DNA of 64,000 nucleotides. Source: Tiliqua scincoides. Taxonomy: Eukaryota > Chordata > Lepidosauria > Squamata > Scincidae. Shown in pieces: positions 30,949 through 41,984 of this stretch. The position numbers and the translations under genes are program-made. Location of the stretch: the NCBI RefSeq assembly GCF_035046505.1, contig NC_089826.1, forward strand, positions 71,731,254 to 71,795,253. The letters are read 5' to 3'. Within the stretch, counting starts at the first letter, position 1. Every line of letters starts with the position of its first letter. Below the pieces are notes generated by a model, which ran no database searches, was not told the origin of the DNA, and was given only the letters and a program-made list of their open reading frames with translations.

Positions 30949-32195
30949 ACATAAGAACATAAGAAGAGCCCTGCTGGATCAGGCCAAAGGCCCATCTAGT
31001 CCAGCTTCCTGTATCTCACAGTGGCCCACCAAATGCCCCAGGGAGCACACAAGACAACAGACACAATCTGCGTCCCAGTGCCCTCCCCTACATCTGGCAA
31101 TCAGAGGCAGCCTGCCTCTAAAACCAAGAGCTTGCACATACCTACTATGTAACCCATAATGAACTTCTCCTCCAGAAATTTGTCCAATCCCCCCTTAAAG
31201 GCATCTAGGCAAGTAGCTATAACTACTTCTTGTGGCAAAGAGTTCCACAAACTAATTACATGCTGGGTAAAGAAATATTTCTTCTGCTGTCCTAACTCTC
31301 CCAACTCTCAACTTTCGTGGATGTCCCCTGGTTCTGGTGTTATGTGAGAGGGGAAATAGTGTCTCTCCATCCACTCTGTCCATCCCCTGCATGATTTTTT
31401 ATGTCTCAATCATGTCCCCCCTCAGGTACCTCTTTTCTAGACTGAAGAGGCCCAAATGCTGTAGTCTTTCCTCATAAGGAAGGTGCCCCTGCCCAGTAAT
31501 CATTTTGGTTGCTCTCTTCTGCACCTTTTCCATCTCCACTATATCCCTTTTGAGATGTGGTGACCAGAACTGGACACAGTCCTCCAGGTGTGGCCTTACC
31601 ATCGATTTGTACAGCAGCATTACAATATTAGCTGTCTTATTCTCAATGCCTTTCCTAATGATCCCAAGCATGTAATTAGCCCTCTTCACTGCAGCAGCAC
31701 ATTAGGTTGACACTTTCATCGAGCTGTCCACAAGGACCCCAAGATCTCTCCAGGACTGTCCACAAGGACCCCAATTATCTGCAGGATAATTGAATCACCC
31801 ACTACAAGAAGCCCCCGACCCCTCCTCCTGCCATGCAAATGGATATGGGCCCATCCCCTGAAGAGGGAGTCCCCCCCAGGGGATTGTTTTTCCTCCTCCC
31901 CAGTGTGACATCCTCTAGCGCTTCCTACCCGGGCAGCCAGGGAGCTGCCCGTTTGAGGATGGGACGAAGCCTGCATGTCCCTGGAAGTCTCCTTGTGGTC
32001 CCTCTCTACCCGACTCTGGCTTTCCAGGTTGGCCACCAAGGCTTCAAGGGAGCAGATGTGTTCCCTGAGGCCCTGGAGTTCCTTGCAATGAGGACACACC
32101 CATGACTTATGCCCCTGAGGCATATAGTCATACATGTGGCACTTGATGCAGAACACTGGATAGCCCCCACCCTGCTTGTGGCTGCCTGACTGCAT
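30949..32195 (-). mobile_element. CR1 LINE copy with large internal deletion
   Basis: The 3' end (ACATAAGAACATAAGAAGAG) leads into the last part of ORF2 (frames reading LYKSMVRPHLEDCVQFWSPH and QHVISLWNSLPQEVV). At about 31700-31770 the text jumps to ORF1 (GRGLLVVGDSII, CHMYDYMPQGHKSWVC). The middle of the element is missing. At the jump, TGTCCACAAGGACCCCAA occurs twice about 30 bases apart. Possible leader remains reach about 32390. It keeps the ORF2 block (MLGIIRKGIENKTANIV) that the copy at 11303 lacks. Confidence 0.88.
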
Positions 32196-34257
32196 AGTTT
32201 GTATCTTGTGTAGCGATCTATAGATCCTTAGAAGCTTAAAGCTTCCTTACCAGATGCTTACTGCCTCCAGATGCTCTGTCCTGGAGTTCACAGGCTCCTG
32301 ACCACAGGAGAAGAGCCAGGGCCAGGGCCAAGATCCCTTGGTCTCTTGGCTCTGCCCCTGTGAGGGAAATTACTTGGCCACAGGTGGAGAAGGGAGATCA
32401 ATTAATTCCCCTGGCAACAGTACTTCCTCCCAGCAATCCTGTCCCCAGCTGCTTTGCTCCTTTGCAGTGGTTAGCAATGGAGTCTCTTCCTCCTTCCTTC
32501 TCTCAAACTCTTGTTTGCTCCCAAACAGCAACGGTTCTTCACCCCAGCATGGTGCTTTTTCCAGTATCTGTGGCTGGTGCCTTTTTTGCATTGTAAATGG
32601 CTTTTTTTGATGTTGTTGAAGAGAGGTATATAGTTAAAGTATTCTTAACTGTTGCTATCAAGTTTTGCATGAACAGGAAAAGAGAAAAAAAGAGCACCAA
32701 AAAGGAAGAATAGATGGCAGTGTGGTGCTGATTTTTGGGAAGTCCCAGTTTATTTTTAGTCCATGACAGAGTAGTGAAACAAGTTCTGTACCCATTTTCA
32801 TTTGATCAAGCAGAAGGTTTGCAATATCTTGTGAAAATTTTGTCCTTGTCTATTTCCCTTGTTCTTTCTGCTTTATATTTTCCCTCAAATGAGAGCTGAT
32901 TTATTTTGCCTAGGAAGCTGGGAGCAACTTCTGCCTGAGCTTTATTCCAATAGCTTTCTTCATGGCTTAACAATTAAGATTCATGCTTCTCTGTGGTTGC
33001 TCTGAGAGGCTCTGAGAAGGTAGGTGTTATGATTTGCTTTTTGATTTACATGGAAGTATATGCTGAAACAAAGATTCTTCAAGTGTTAACTGGCCAAGAT
33101 TGTATCTGTAGTGCTAATTTTTGTAGTGCAGACGACTGCTGTAGTTGGCTCTGAAAACATTTCGTGTACTTTTCCTCATTTGTCTTCTGTGTTACCTACA
33201 GAGAATGCATTCAGACCTTCCTGGTAAAAAAGATGTCTCAGCCATGTAGCCTTTACCTCCCTATTTTGACTTGAATAGCCCAGCTGCTAGCTTCCCCTAG
33301 ATCAGTGCTAGAAAGTTGGGGGGGGGCCTGGATCAAAGCCCACACTGAGTAATGGAAGCATCCCCTATCAATGAGGGAGACACTCATTTGTAAATAGGGG
33401 TGCATGCTAGATGAAGCTGTGGTGGCAAGAGTATGTCAAATGATTGCATCATGGCTACCACCAATACCACAATAATTTAGGGTGTTGGTTTTCAGCCAGT
33501 GTGCTATAAAAGGTCCACATGTATGCTGCAGGGGTTTGGTACACAGTGGATGAAAATTGCTGAAAAACTCTTCTAACTTCAGCGACTTTGTTTTGAGGAC
33601 AACTCTCTATAGTAACAAACTGTCCCACCGCTGGTAGTGACAATTTTTTACTACAGACGGTTGCCCTCAAAACAGAGTTGTAGGACCCGAGAGAGAGTCT
33701 CCTGGAAGCCAGAAGAGACACCAGGTCATCGACATCAATGTGCTGTGAGAAGGAGAAAATTCCTGATTTAGGGGTTGGTCAAGCCATTGGGTGTAGCTTC
33801 TGACTGCTGCCCAGCCTGGCTGACTACTGGTACTACTTCTGTTCTGGGTGGTGCCAGAACTTATACTGATTCTGTAATAGCTGATTATTTACGGTTATTG
33901 CTTGAGCACAGAGGAACAGGAAAGCACTCAGAAAAATGATGACAGTCTTTCAAGCCACATCGGGTTTTCTCCCCCAAAGAAAATAGCCCAACCATCTGAC
34001 TGAAAAAAACTTTACCCAGATTGTTAGGTGTGTCCAGCAGATTTTTATAGTCTTAATAGATTTTTCTGTGGAGTGGTGAAGGGTTTTCCACTGCCATTAA
34101 AATAATAAAAAATGGTGCTTTGAGTCTTTAAAGACTAAGAACTAACATTTCTATTACAGTTCTGAATATTTTAATGTGACTTCTTTTAACAGGTTTCTGT
34201 GGCCATAACAAAGAAACCAGCAGATCACTGAATGCATTTAAAGAATTCTGATAAACT

Positions 34258-36633
34258 ATGGCAGAAATAAAACGTTCAGGCACAAACAATTTTCCCTGCA
34301 TTTGCATCTATATAATAACTTTCTGGAACAATATTCACATTTCTGCAGAACATGAATTTACAGCAAACTATTCAAAGAGCTTGCTCCATGCTGTTCCAAA
34401 GAAACTTGCAACAGAAACAGTGGTATTGGATTTGTCACATAATACTATATCCAAACTTCATACTTCTGATTTTAGATATCTTACCAAATTGCAAGTATTA
34501 ATTCTGTCTTACAACAACATCAGTCAGCTTGACTTCAGTGTTTTCCAATACAATGAGGACTTAGAACATCTAGATCTGTCCCATAACAATTTGAGAACTC
34601 TTTCCTGCCATCCTGTTGGAAGACTCAGGTATCTAGATCTCTCTTACAATAATTATACAGCCATGACCGTATGCCCTGAGTTTAGCAGGATGGTGCAGCT
34701 GGAACGTCTTGGCCTGAGTGCTAGAAGAATACAGAAATCAGATTTCACTGTTCTTGCACATTTACAGCTGGATTCTCTGTTTTTGGGCTTAGAAGACCTC
34801 TCTGAATATAGTCCTGGACACCTTCTAATGTTCAACGTAAAGAGTCTTCGAATTGTACTTCCTACAAATACAGAATTCCCTGTTGTTTTGGATCTAAATC
34901 TCACAGACACAGAAAGTTTAGAACTCTCAAATATCCAAGGGAAACAAGTCAATGTGATAAAAGAATTCTTGTCAAAACTCAACAAAAATGGAAAATTGCT
35001 AAATCTAACACTTAACAATATAGAAGTGTCCTGGAAAAACATCACTGTTATGTTTCAATATGTGTGGCAAAGCAGTATTGAATATTTCACTGTCCATGAT
35101 GTGACAATTCTAGAAATCATTCCACAGCCTCTCTCGTATACTAACACCTCACTAAAAGCTTTGACAATTAAAGATACTAAACTCAAATATATGATATTTG
35201 ACCAGCATGCTGTCTATCAAACGTTTGCAGACATGAACATTAAAGCGTTGACAATTTCAAATTCACAAATGGTATACATGGTTTGTCCCTCAAATCCTAG
35301 TAGTTTCACCTACTTATGCTTTTCAAATAATACCTTGTCTAACACAGGTTTTGAAGGCTGCAACAACTTGAAACTCCTCGAAACACTTATTCTGCAGAAG
35401 AACCAATTTAAAGAACTTGATAAAGTGAGTTCAATGACCAGTCACATGAAATCTCTGAAATATTTGGACCTGAGCCAAAATTTGTTACAGTACAAAGACA
35501 ATCAAAATGGGTGTTACTGGGGTGGAAATCTTGCTCAACTGAATCTGTCATTCAACCGGTTGTCTGATTTGGTCTTTAGCTGTTTACCAATCAATATCCA
35601 AGTGCTGGATCTTCAAAACAATGACATTGCAAGCGTTTCTGAAGAGATGGTTGAGTTGACCAGTTTGAAAGAGCTCAACTTGGCTTCTAATAGGCTGACT
35701 GATTTGCCTGGGTGTGGTCGGTTTAGTAGTCTAAGATGGTTGAATGTCGAAATGAATTCAATTTTCTCGCAGGCTTCCAAATTCTTACAAAGTTGTGAAA
35801 ACATCAAAAAGCTAAAAGGAGGTCACAATCCATTCACGTGCTCCTGTGAATTAAGACAGTTCATTAACCTCAGAAAAAATGACTTTGTGGAGCTAGTTGA
35901 CTGGCCTGAGTCATACATGTGTGAATACCCAGATGATTTAAGGGGACTCCTCCTGAAGGATTTTCATGTTTCTGAAATTGTTTGCAACACAAATCTCCTG
36001 ATTGCTGTGGTTCTAATTACTACAGTGGTCTTAGCAGTTACAGTATCATTGCTGTGCATCTGGTTTGACATTCCGTGGTATTTGAAGATGCTGTGGCAGT
36101 GGAGTCAAGTAAAGCACAGGGGTTGGAAGAATAATACTGAAGTTTTGGTAAACAATGTAGAGTTCCATGCTTTCATCTCCTATAGTGAGTGTGATTGTGA
36201 CTGGGTGAAAAATGTCCTGATTCCAAACCTAGAGAAGGAGGATGGTTCTATACGGATCTGCCAACATGAGAGGAACTTTGTTGCAGGCAAAAGCATAGTT
36301 GAGAATATCATAGACTGCATTGAGAAAAGTTACAAGTCCATCTTTGTGTTGTCTCCCAATTTTGTGCAGAGCGAATGGTGTCATTACGAGCTCTACTTTG
36401 CTCATCACAAGTTGTTCAGTGAAAATGCTGACAATTTAATTCTTATTTTGCTGGAGTCAATCCCTGCATACATCATTCCTGCCAAATACCACCAACTTAA
36501 AGCTGTCATGGCCAAGAGGACCTACTTGGAGTGGCCAAAAGAGAAGAGCAAGCAAGGACTTTTCTGGGCTAATCTTCGAGCATCCATTCATGTTAAACTT
36601 TCAGGCAATGAAGAAATGAGGGTGCTGTGGTAA
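34258..36633 (+). CDS. TLR1: Toll-like receptor, TLR1/6/10 family, copy 2 (791 aa)
   Basis: The same type of receptor as copy 1, 10.8 kb downstream on the same strand. The exon opens after CTTCTTTTAACAG (34192). The ATG has A at -3 and G at +4, but a 12-codon upstream ORF (34232-34270) overlaps it out of frame. Domains: a short hydrophobic N-terminus, about 19 LRRs, cysteine C-cap (CSCE...CEYP...VCN), membrane helix about 579-602, TIR about 634-783 with FHAFISYS, RNFVAGKSI and FWANLR. The central ectodomain (LLNLTLNNIEVSW, then a VW...IEYF pattern) resembles mammalian TLR1/6 (LNNIETTW...VW...YF) more than copy 1 does. The BB-loop Pro is Ala and the usual LLEPIP is LLESIP, both shared with copy 1. 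Which mammalian receptor it corresponds to needs a tree. Confidence 0.95.
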   Translation: MAEIKRSGTNNFPCICIYIITFWNNIHISAEHEFTANYSKSLLHAVPKKLATETVVLDLSHNTISKLHTSDFRYLTKLQVLILSYNNISQLDFSVFQYNEDLEHLDLSHNNLRTLSCHPVGRLRYLDLSYNNYTAMTVCPEFSRMVQLERLGLSARRIQKSDFTVLAHLQLDSLFLGLEDLSEYSPGHLLMFNVKSLRIVLPTNTEFPVVLDLNLTDTESLELSNIQGKQVNVIKEFLSKLNKNGKLLNLTLNNIEVSWKNITVMFQYVWQSSIEYFTVHDVTILEIIPQPLSYTNTSLKALTIKDTKLKYMIFDQHAVYQTFADMNIKALTISNSQMVYMVCPSNPSSFTYLCFSNNTLSNTGFEGCNNLKLLETLILQKNQFKELDKVSSMTSHMKSLKYLDLSQNLLQYKDNQNGCYWGGNLAQLNLSFNRLSDLVFSCLPINIQVLDLQNNDIASVSEEMVELTSLKELNLASNRLTDLPGCGRFSSLRWLNVEMNSIFSQASKFLQSCENIKKLKGGHNPFTCSCELRQFINLRKNDFVELVDWPESYMCEYPDDLRGLLLKDFHVSEIVCNTNLLIAVVLITTVVLAVTVSLLCIWFDIPWYLKMLWQWSQVKHRGWKNNTEVLVNNVEFHAFISYSECDCDWVKNVLIPNLEKEDGSIRICQHERNFVAGKSIVENIIDCIEKSYKSIFVLSPNFVQSEWCHYELYFAHHKLFSENADNLILILLESIPAYIIPAKYHQLKAVMAKRTYLEWPKEKSKQGLFWANLRASIHVKLSGNEEMRVLW

Positions 36634-37324
36634 ATTAAAAGTCAATTTCAGGTCAGTTTGTTTTCAGAGAATGCAATAATGATTTTCTTATACCAGTGAA
36701 ATATAAGTAACATTGCTGAATATTGCAGTATCCATTACACTTTTTGTTCAAATTACAAATTCAAATTACATACAATTAATGAAGCAGATTTCAGGATGCA
36801 TCAGAAACCAGAAAAACCTGAAAGACCTATAAGTTATTGGGAAAAGTTATTCATGATGTACGATTGTAACATGCAAAGCTTTAATATTTCTAGAGACAGG
36901 ACAAGTAGTAATTCAAAATTATTTATTCATGTTATATGGAAGTACAGTAACACATTGCATTAGAAGCCAAAGACTGATGGCTTTATGGCCAAACCAGCTA
37001 TTGATTATTTTTGTGTGGCAGAGAAGCAGATGTTCAGGTTGAGCACTTATTGAGATTTCAGGTGTTCTCATCCAGCTGACCCCTGAATCCTCCCAATACC
37101 ATACCTTTATTGTGGGCAGCAGCAGAGCATGATTGGCTGGGTGTGTGTAGAAAGGAAGAACCCACACATCCTCTGCATCCATAGGATCTATCAGCATGCA
37201 GTCTCAAGGCCCCTCTGGATGCAAAGCCTTCCTGGAAACAAACCCCTCCTCACCTACTCTCTGGCTATGCTGGCAGCCTCAGGTAAACTGAGGATGGGGG
37301 AGCAGAATGTGCAGGGCAGTGAGT

Positions 37325-38718
37325 AGGGATAGGCAAATCCAGCATGGCTTGACTTGAGTCAGGTCACAAATCTCCACCCCTATGACTCAACTCGAAAATG
37401 AGTAATAAGAGGGGCACTTCCTGGGTCACCCAGAGTGTTTTTGTGACTCGAACAGACTTGAGAGTCTCAAGTCATTCCATTTTAAAAACTCAGCTGTGGA
37501 AAAAAATGGAGCTGCCACAGGGGTTGTGTGTGTATGTGTCAGTGTTCTCTTTAAGCACTCTCCTGCTGTCCCCATCCCATCTGTGAACAAGGTGGGAGGG
37601 AGTGGGAATGTGATACAGCAGGGACAGAAATGGTAAGAGGGAGGAGCACACAGCAGCTGGGAGGCTTACCAGGATGACTCAATCCTTTGCAGCTCTATTC
37701 AGAAGTGGCCTCACTGCAGCTGGTCATTCAGTGAGGCTTCCTCCTCCCAAATAACAATGGGGTCCACCAGTAGCATAGCTAAAGGAAGTGCAAAGCACTG
37801 TGTTTTGCAGGGAGCCTCACTTTGGCTTGCAAAGCACTACGTGTTGCACGGAGCCTCACCACAGGTGTACAAGTGGGAACCCCCCCTTCAGAGTGTGGGT
37901 GGCAGGTGAGGCAGAACTGCTCCATTGTTGTCTGCGGAAAAGCACTGCAGCTACCCTGTCTGCTTACACCTGAGGCGGTTCTCCTTACACCGAAGCCTCC
38001 TTGGGTGTAAGCAGGTGAAGCAGCTGCAGTGCTTTTCCATACACTACAATAGGGTGGTTCTGCCTCACCTGCTGCCCCACACTTCTTGTTCATGCTTCAG
38101 ACCCATTCCGGTTGGCTAGAGGTGAGGCTCCTTGCAACATGTAGTGCTTTGCAAGCTGAGGTGAGACTCCCTGAAAAATTTAGTGTTTTGCAGCCCTATA
38201 ACTATGCTACTGACACCCATAGGAGCCAAAGTGTGATCACTACGAATTGTATCCTCCACCTCCCTGGGCTTCTCCAGCCAATTCCAAGGAAAGAACCCCC
38301 TTGGGCTCCTCCTCCTGTCCTTTCTTATCCAAAGAAAATATCAGCCCACCCATCCTTCATCCAGTGAACATTGGTTCCTACTAGAAATGGGCAATAGAGC
38401 CTACTCCCACCTCCTCATCTCCCACTCAAAGTAAAAGCAAAACATTAACCCTTCTCTGCGCCCTGACTGGAACTTCCCTGCTGCTTGCCCAAGCTGAATG
38501 ATGGCTCCACCAGTTCTTTCACACACTGAAGAAGAAGTACACACCCAGACACAGAGAGACTCCAGCACGCATACATGGGGAATCAGTGCTGAGTCAGGTG
38601 GCCTCAGACTCGAGTCAATGTCCGAGTCATCACACAGGTGACTTGAGTGTACATGAGTTAGTAAAAATGTGTTTTTTGTGACTTGACCTCGAGTCACCTG
38701 ACTCGAGTTCCCATCCCT
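37325..38718. mobile_element. Non-autonomous DNA element, 1.4 kb, with GAGTCA-rich inverted ends
   Basis: The left end AGGGATAGGCAAATCCAGCA then GGCTTGACTTGAGTCAGGTC, ACAAAT mirrors the right end, whose reverse complement is AGGGATGGGAACTCGAGTCA then GGTGACTCGAGGTCAAGTCA, CAAAA. Repeated (A/G)ACTTGAGTCA-like words lie inside both ends. No transposase frame. Target duplication not clear. A second palindromic element sits inside. Confidence 0.6.
37768..38212. repeat. Long foldback element, about 445 bp, nested in the 1.4-kb element
   Basis: The left arm CAGTAGCATAGCTAAAGGAA ... TTTTGCAGGGAGCCTCACTT, GCTTGCAAAGCACTACGTGT, TGCACGGAGCCTCACC is mirrored on the right (TCCTTGCAACATGTAGTGCT, TTGCAAGCTGAGGTGAGACT, CCCTATAACTATGCTACTG). 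The middle is itself a palindrome (CTGTCTGCTTACACCTGAGG and GGGTGTAAGCAGGTG). The ends resemble the CAGTGGCGTAGCTA type seen at 41479 and 43498. Confidence 0.75.
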
Positions 38719-38900
38719 GGTGGTGAGGTCCAAGCTTGGCCAGGGGGGAAAGGGGTGTGCGCACACCCAAGAACCTTCTGCGTTGCATGTGATAGGATTT
38801 AGCACAAAATGACACTGCCTCTGCTCCCTGGACATAACAGAGTGTGTGGGCCAGGCTGATGCATGCAATTGTTTCTCCTCATGTCACTCAAGGATACTTG

Positions 38901-38995
38901 GGCAGCAATCCTATGCACATACTTGTTCAGGTATAAGTACCACTGAACGCAGTGAACCTTATTTCTGAATAAACATACACAGGTTTGTGCTGTGA
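38901..38995. repeat. Short palindromic MITE, diverged
   Basis: GGCAGCAATCCTATGCACAT, CACTGAACGCAGTGAACCTT, ATTTCTGAATAAACATACAC, AGGTTTGTGCTGTGAG. Confidence 0.65.
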
Positions 38996-39071
38996 GTTTC
39001 CAATCCTATACCTATTTACCTGAGAACTTAAACCAAGAAGGGCTTACATCTGAGGAGATATGCCTAGGTTA

Positions 39072-39208
39072 ATAAGAACATAAGAACAGCCCCACTGGAT
39101 CAGGCCATAGGCCCATCTAGTCCAGCTTCCTGTATCTCACAGCGGCCTACCAAATGCCCCAGGGAGCACACCAGATAACAAGAGACCTGCATCCTGGTGC
39201 CCTCCCTT
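39072..39208 (-). mobile_element. CR1 LINE 3' fragment, young
   Basis: AATAAGAACATAAGAACAGC, CCCACTGGATCAGGCCATAG and ACACCAGATAACAAGAGACC are almost the same as the 3' end of the copy at 11303-15655. Only about 135 bp, a typical 5'-truncated insertion. Confidence 0.9.
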
Positions 39209-39232
39209 AAGTTAAACAGGTTAGTGCAGTTT

Positions 39233-39254
39233 ATGTATGTATGTATGTATGTAA
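39233..39254. repeat. (TGTA)n microsatellite
   Basis: Five units of TGTA directly before a unique stretch. Confidence 0.85.
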
Positions 39255-39779
39255 TAGCATTCATCTACATTCTAGCTCATTAACCAGCAGCTTCTCCAGA
39301 ATCTGGAGAAGATCGAAGGACTTTGGGTAGGTAGGTGGAATGATCCATGGAAGTGACATTCAATCTGAATGGGACTGCATCTCCCTTCAGGTCGGGTGAG
39401 AGGTTTGGGGGAGTCTCCTGAATTCAAATTTGTTGCTCAATGTTCAGATGGCATCATAGCTCCAAATGCCCTTTTCCAAATTAGATCGGTACCACAGCTG
39501 TGTGTGTCTTGACTGCTTAGTTATCATGCTTTAGTGACATCCTAATTTAATGTATGCACAGGTGGTTGTCTACTTAAGGACAACCAACTTACAGGTGTAC
39601 CAACTTCAGGACAACAGTGTTGTGCTTTTGCGAAGTCCATCCATACAGTCCATGTGCTCTGATGTTTTTACTAGGAGAGGGAACCTCTTCCTTTTAAATG
39701 AATTTTTTCATAGAGACTTGGTGCCATCTAGCGGTGTTTGCTATATTTAGCATCAAGAAAGTCACATAGTTTTATAGAG

Positions 39780-40158
39780 CAGTGTTTCTCAAACTGTGGG
39801 TTGGGACCCACTAGGTGGGTTGTGAGCCAATTTCAGGTGGGTTCCCATTCATTTCCATATTTTATTTTTAATATATTAGACCTGATTTGGGCCACATGGC
39901 AGGGAGCATGTGGTGTGTGACTGCATTTGGGGAAATATTACAGATCTATACTTTGAACAGGCTACTGTGTATATGCTTTTAACAATGATAGTCAATGGGA
40001 CTTACTCCTGGGTAAGTGTGAGTAGGATTACAGTCTAGGATTGTTAAAAATTTCCCTGCTTGATGATGTCACTTCCAGTCATGACATCACTTCTGGTGGG
40101 TCCTGACAGATTCTCATTCTAAAATGTTGGTCCCAGTGCTAAAAGTGTGAGTACCACA
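39780..40158 (+). mobile_element. hAT-like element (CAGTGTTTCTCAAACTGTGG start)
   Basis: The start CAGTGTTTCTCAAACTGTGG is characteristic of a non-autonomous hAT family. The degraded end near 40158 reads AAAAGTGTGAGTACCAC. Flanks TATAGAG and CATAGAG are probably remains of an 8-bp duplication. A short palindromic MITE lies inside (39953-40038), so that insertion is younger. Confidence 0.65.
39953..40038. repeat. Short palindromic MITE inside an hAT-like element
   Basis: The core ATAGTCAATGGGACTTACTC, CTGGGTAAGTGTGAGTAGGA and TTACAGTC identifies the AGTAAGTCCCATT type. Confidence 0.75.
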
Positions 40159-41478
40159 TAGAGAGATTTTGCCTTTCTGTTTATTGCTGAACTCAGTATC
40201 TAAAACTTACAACTTCCCAGTCAGCTCAGAAAGGCTAAGTCTAGCAGGGCTGTGCAGCATAACCAGTTCAACAGATGAAAAACTTCTGATTGCTTAGGTG
40301 GTGTCTCCAATTAATTAGGATGCTTTGTTTGCAAGAAGAAAGGTGGGATATACATATTTTAATAATTTTTAAAAAATTAAAACTATTTTTATACAAGCAT
40401 TTAAACTTTTTGGTGGCAGGCTAACTTAGCAGAGTTTCTTTCACACACAGGACAAGGCTGGAGACCCTGTGCAGCTGCTTCAGAGGGCCTCCAGGATGTG
40501 ACTGGAAGCTACTTCAGGTTGTGTCTGGGCGGTGTTATGAGGCGCTGAAAGGCCCATGGCCTACTCCACAGGCCTCCCCACACCTCAGAACACCTTGCAG
40601 ACATGACCAGAAGTTGAGAACATACACTGGGCTTCTGGTTGTGTCCTAGAGGCCTTCTGAAGAACTAAGAAGGTCTGTGGAGCAGGCCACAGCACAATGC
40701 AGTCCTAACATGAGTAATTGTACCATCACAACCACAAATAATTGTACTACCCAGTCTTCTGGAATGAATAGTCTGTGGATACCAAGGGCCCACTGTATAA
40801 ACTTGGATGATATCACTGTTGCCTAGGATCAGGTTGTAAGAAAGACAGGAACATTTTGAAGCAGGAACAAACTTCAGTCTTAGAACTTCTTCATTTCTTA
40901 CTTTCTTGTCTACTCTGTGGACCAGGAAGAACTAGGATCTTTCGTCATTCTACCACTAGTGCCAGTTCACCATATACAGTGTCAGCTCACCAACTATATA
41001 GCCCTCTTCAGATGTTTGTAACTGTGGTAACGCTCTATAGATACAAATGCATCAAGAGTGTGCCAGAAATTCCAGCCTTGCCTCCAGGGCCCATGAGAAG
41101 AAGGGGGTAATTTGTACCCAGGCCCAAGGGCAAAAAGGGGCCCAAGGAGCTAAAGGAGGTTCACCTAGCACCCATTTTCCTGGTGACTTTTTATATCAGG
41201 CAGCTAGCAGCCACCAAAACATCTGGGCTGGGTGAGGGCTGCTGCCATCCCATTCCTCCAGCCCCTGCTCCCTCTTGGAGCTGTCATGAGGAAGAAAAGG
41301 CTCCAGCTATTTACAATCCGAAGAGAGGAGAAAATCTGATTATTTTGTTGTTGTTAATTGCACATAAACTATGGGGGGGGGGGGACTTGGCTTGAAAGGT
41401 GGTATACAAAATAAAGGTGTGCAGTGTTTATCTGCACAGACAACCACTGTATCCAATAAGAGATCTATGCGACCCACC

Positions 41479-41957
41479 CAGTGGTATACTTAGTGCATTT
41501 GACACCCAGAGCAGATAATTTTTTAACATCCATCCCCCTTCCCCTCCACTTTCTCCCTTCCACACACTGCTCGTCTTTTCCTCTCTCAACTAAATTGTCT
41601 TCCGCATGGCTCATTAACAGCTTTCCCAGCATGCCTGGAGGAAGCCACCTGATTGCTGAGATGCTTCTACTTGGCTGGGGCCAGATAGGGATGGCAGGAT
41701 TGGGCTGCCAGGGTCTATTGTATCTGTATATTTTATTGCAATGAAGGAAGGACCAAAAGGCAAGCAATGTGGGCAGTGCTTCTTGCTGGCACTTCAGCAA
41801 ACACCAGTCAGGTGCTATGATTTTTGTGCCAGCCAGTGGAGCACAAAACAGTGGAGGCATGTGATGCTGGCACCCCCTTATGGCATTCACTGGGGGCAAA
41901 CAGCCCCACCCCTTGGTGCGCTATTGTGCCCAGCACCCCTAATTATGGCGAGGACTG
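41479..41957 (+). mobile_element. Non-autonomous element of the CAGTGG(C/T)(G/A)TA(C/G)CTA type
   Basis: The start CAGTGGTATACTTAGTGC and end GCACCCCTAATTATGGCGAG, then GACTG, are degraded inverted termini. Two weak open frames inside are not conserved. An hAT-like element starts 28 bases further on. Confidence 0.5.
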
Positions 41958-41984
41958 CTCCCTAGGTACAGTGTTTGTCTAGAC

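Larger units (their letters stand above)
23468..34192. other. Region between the two TLR genes
   Basis: 10.7 kb with no host coding exon recognised. It is packed with palindromic MITEs (25077-26175, 27661, 28592, 30258), one hAT-in-MITE nest (26836-27322), a 130-bp duplicated segment, a SINE (29990) and an internally deleted CR1 (30949-32195). The stretches 23468-24200, 28900-29980, 30340-30940 and 32400-34190 look unique; the last may hold a leader exon or promoter of TLR copy 2, but I cannot point to one. Confidence 0.75.
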
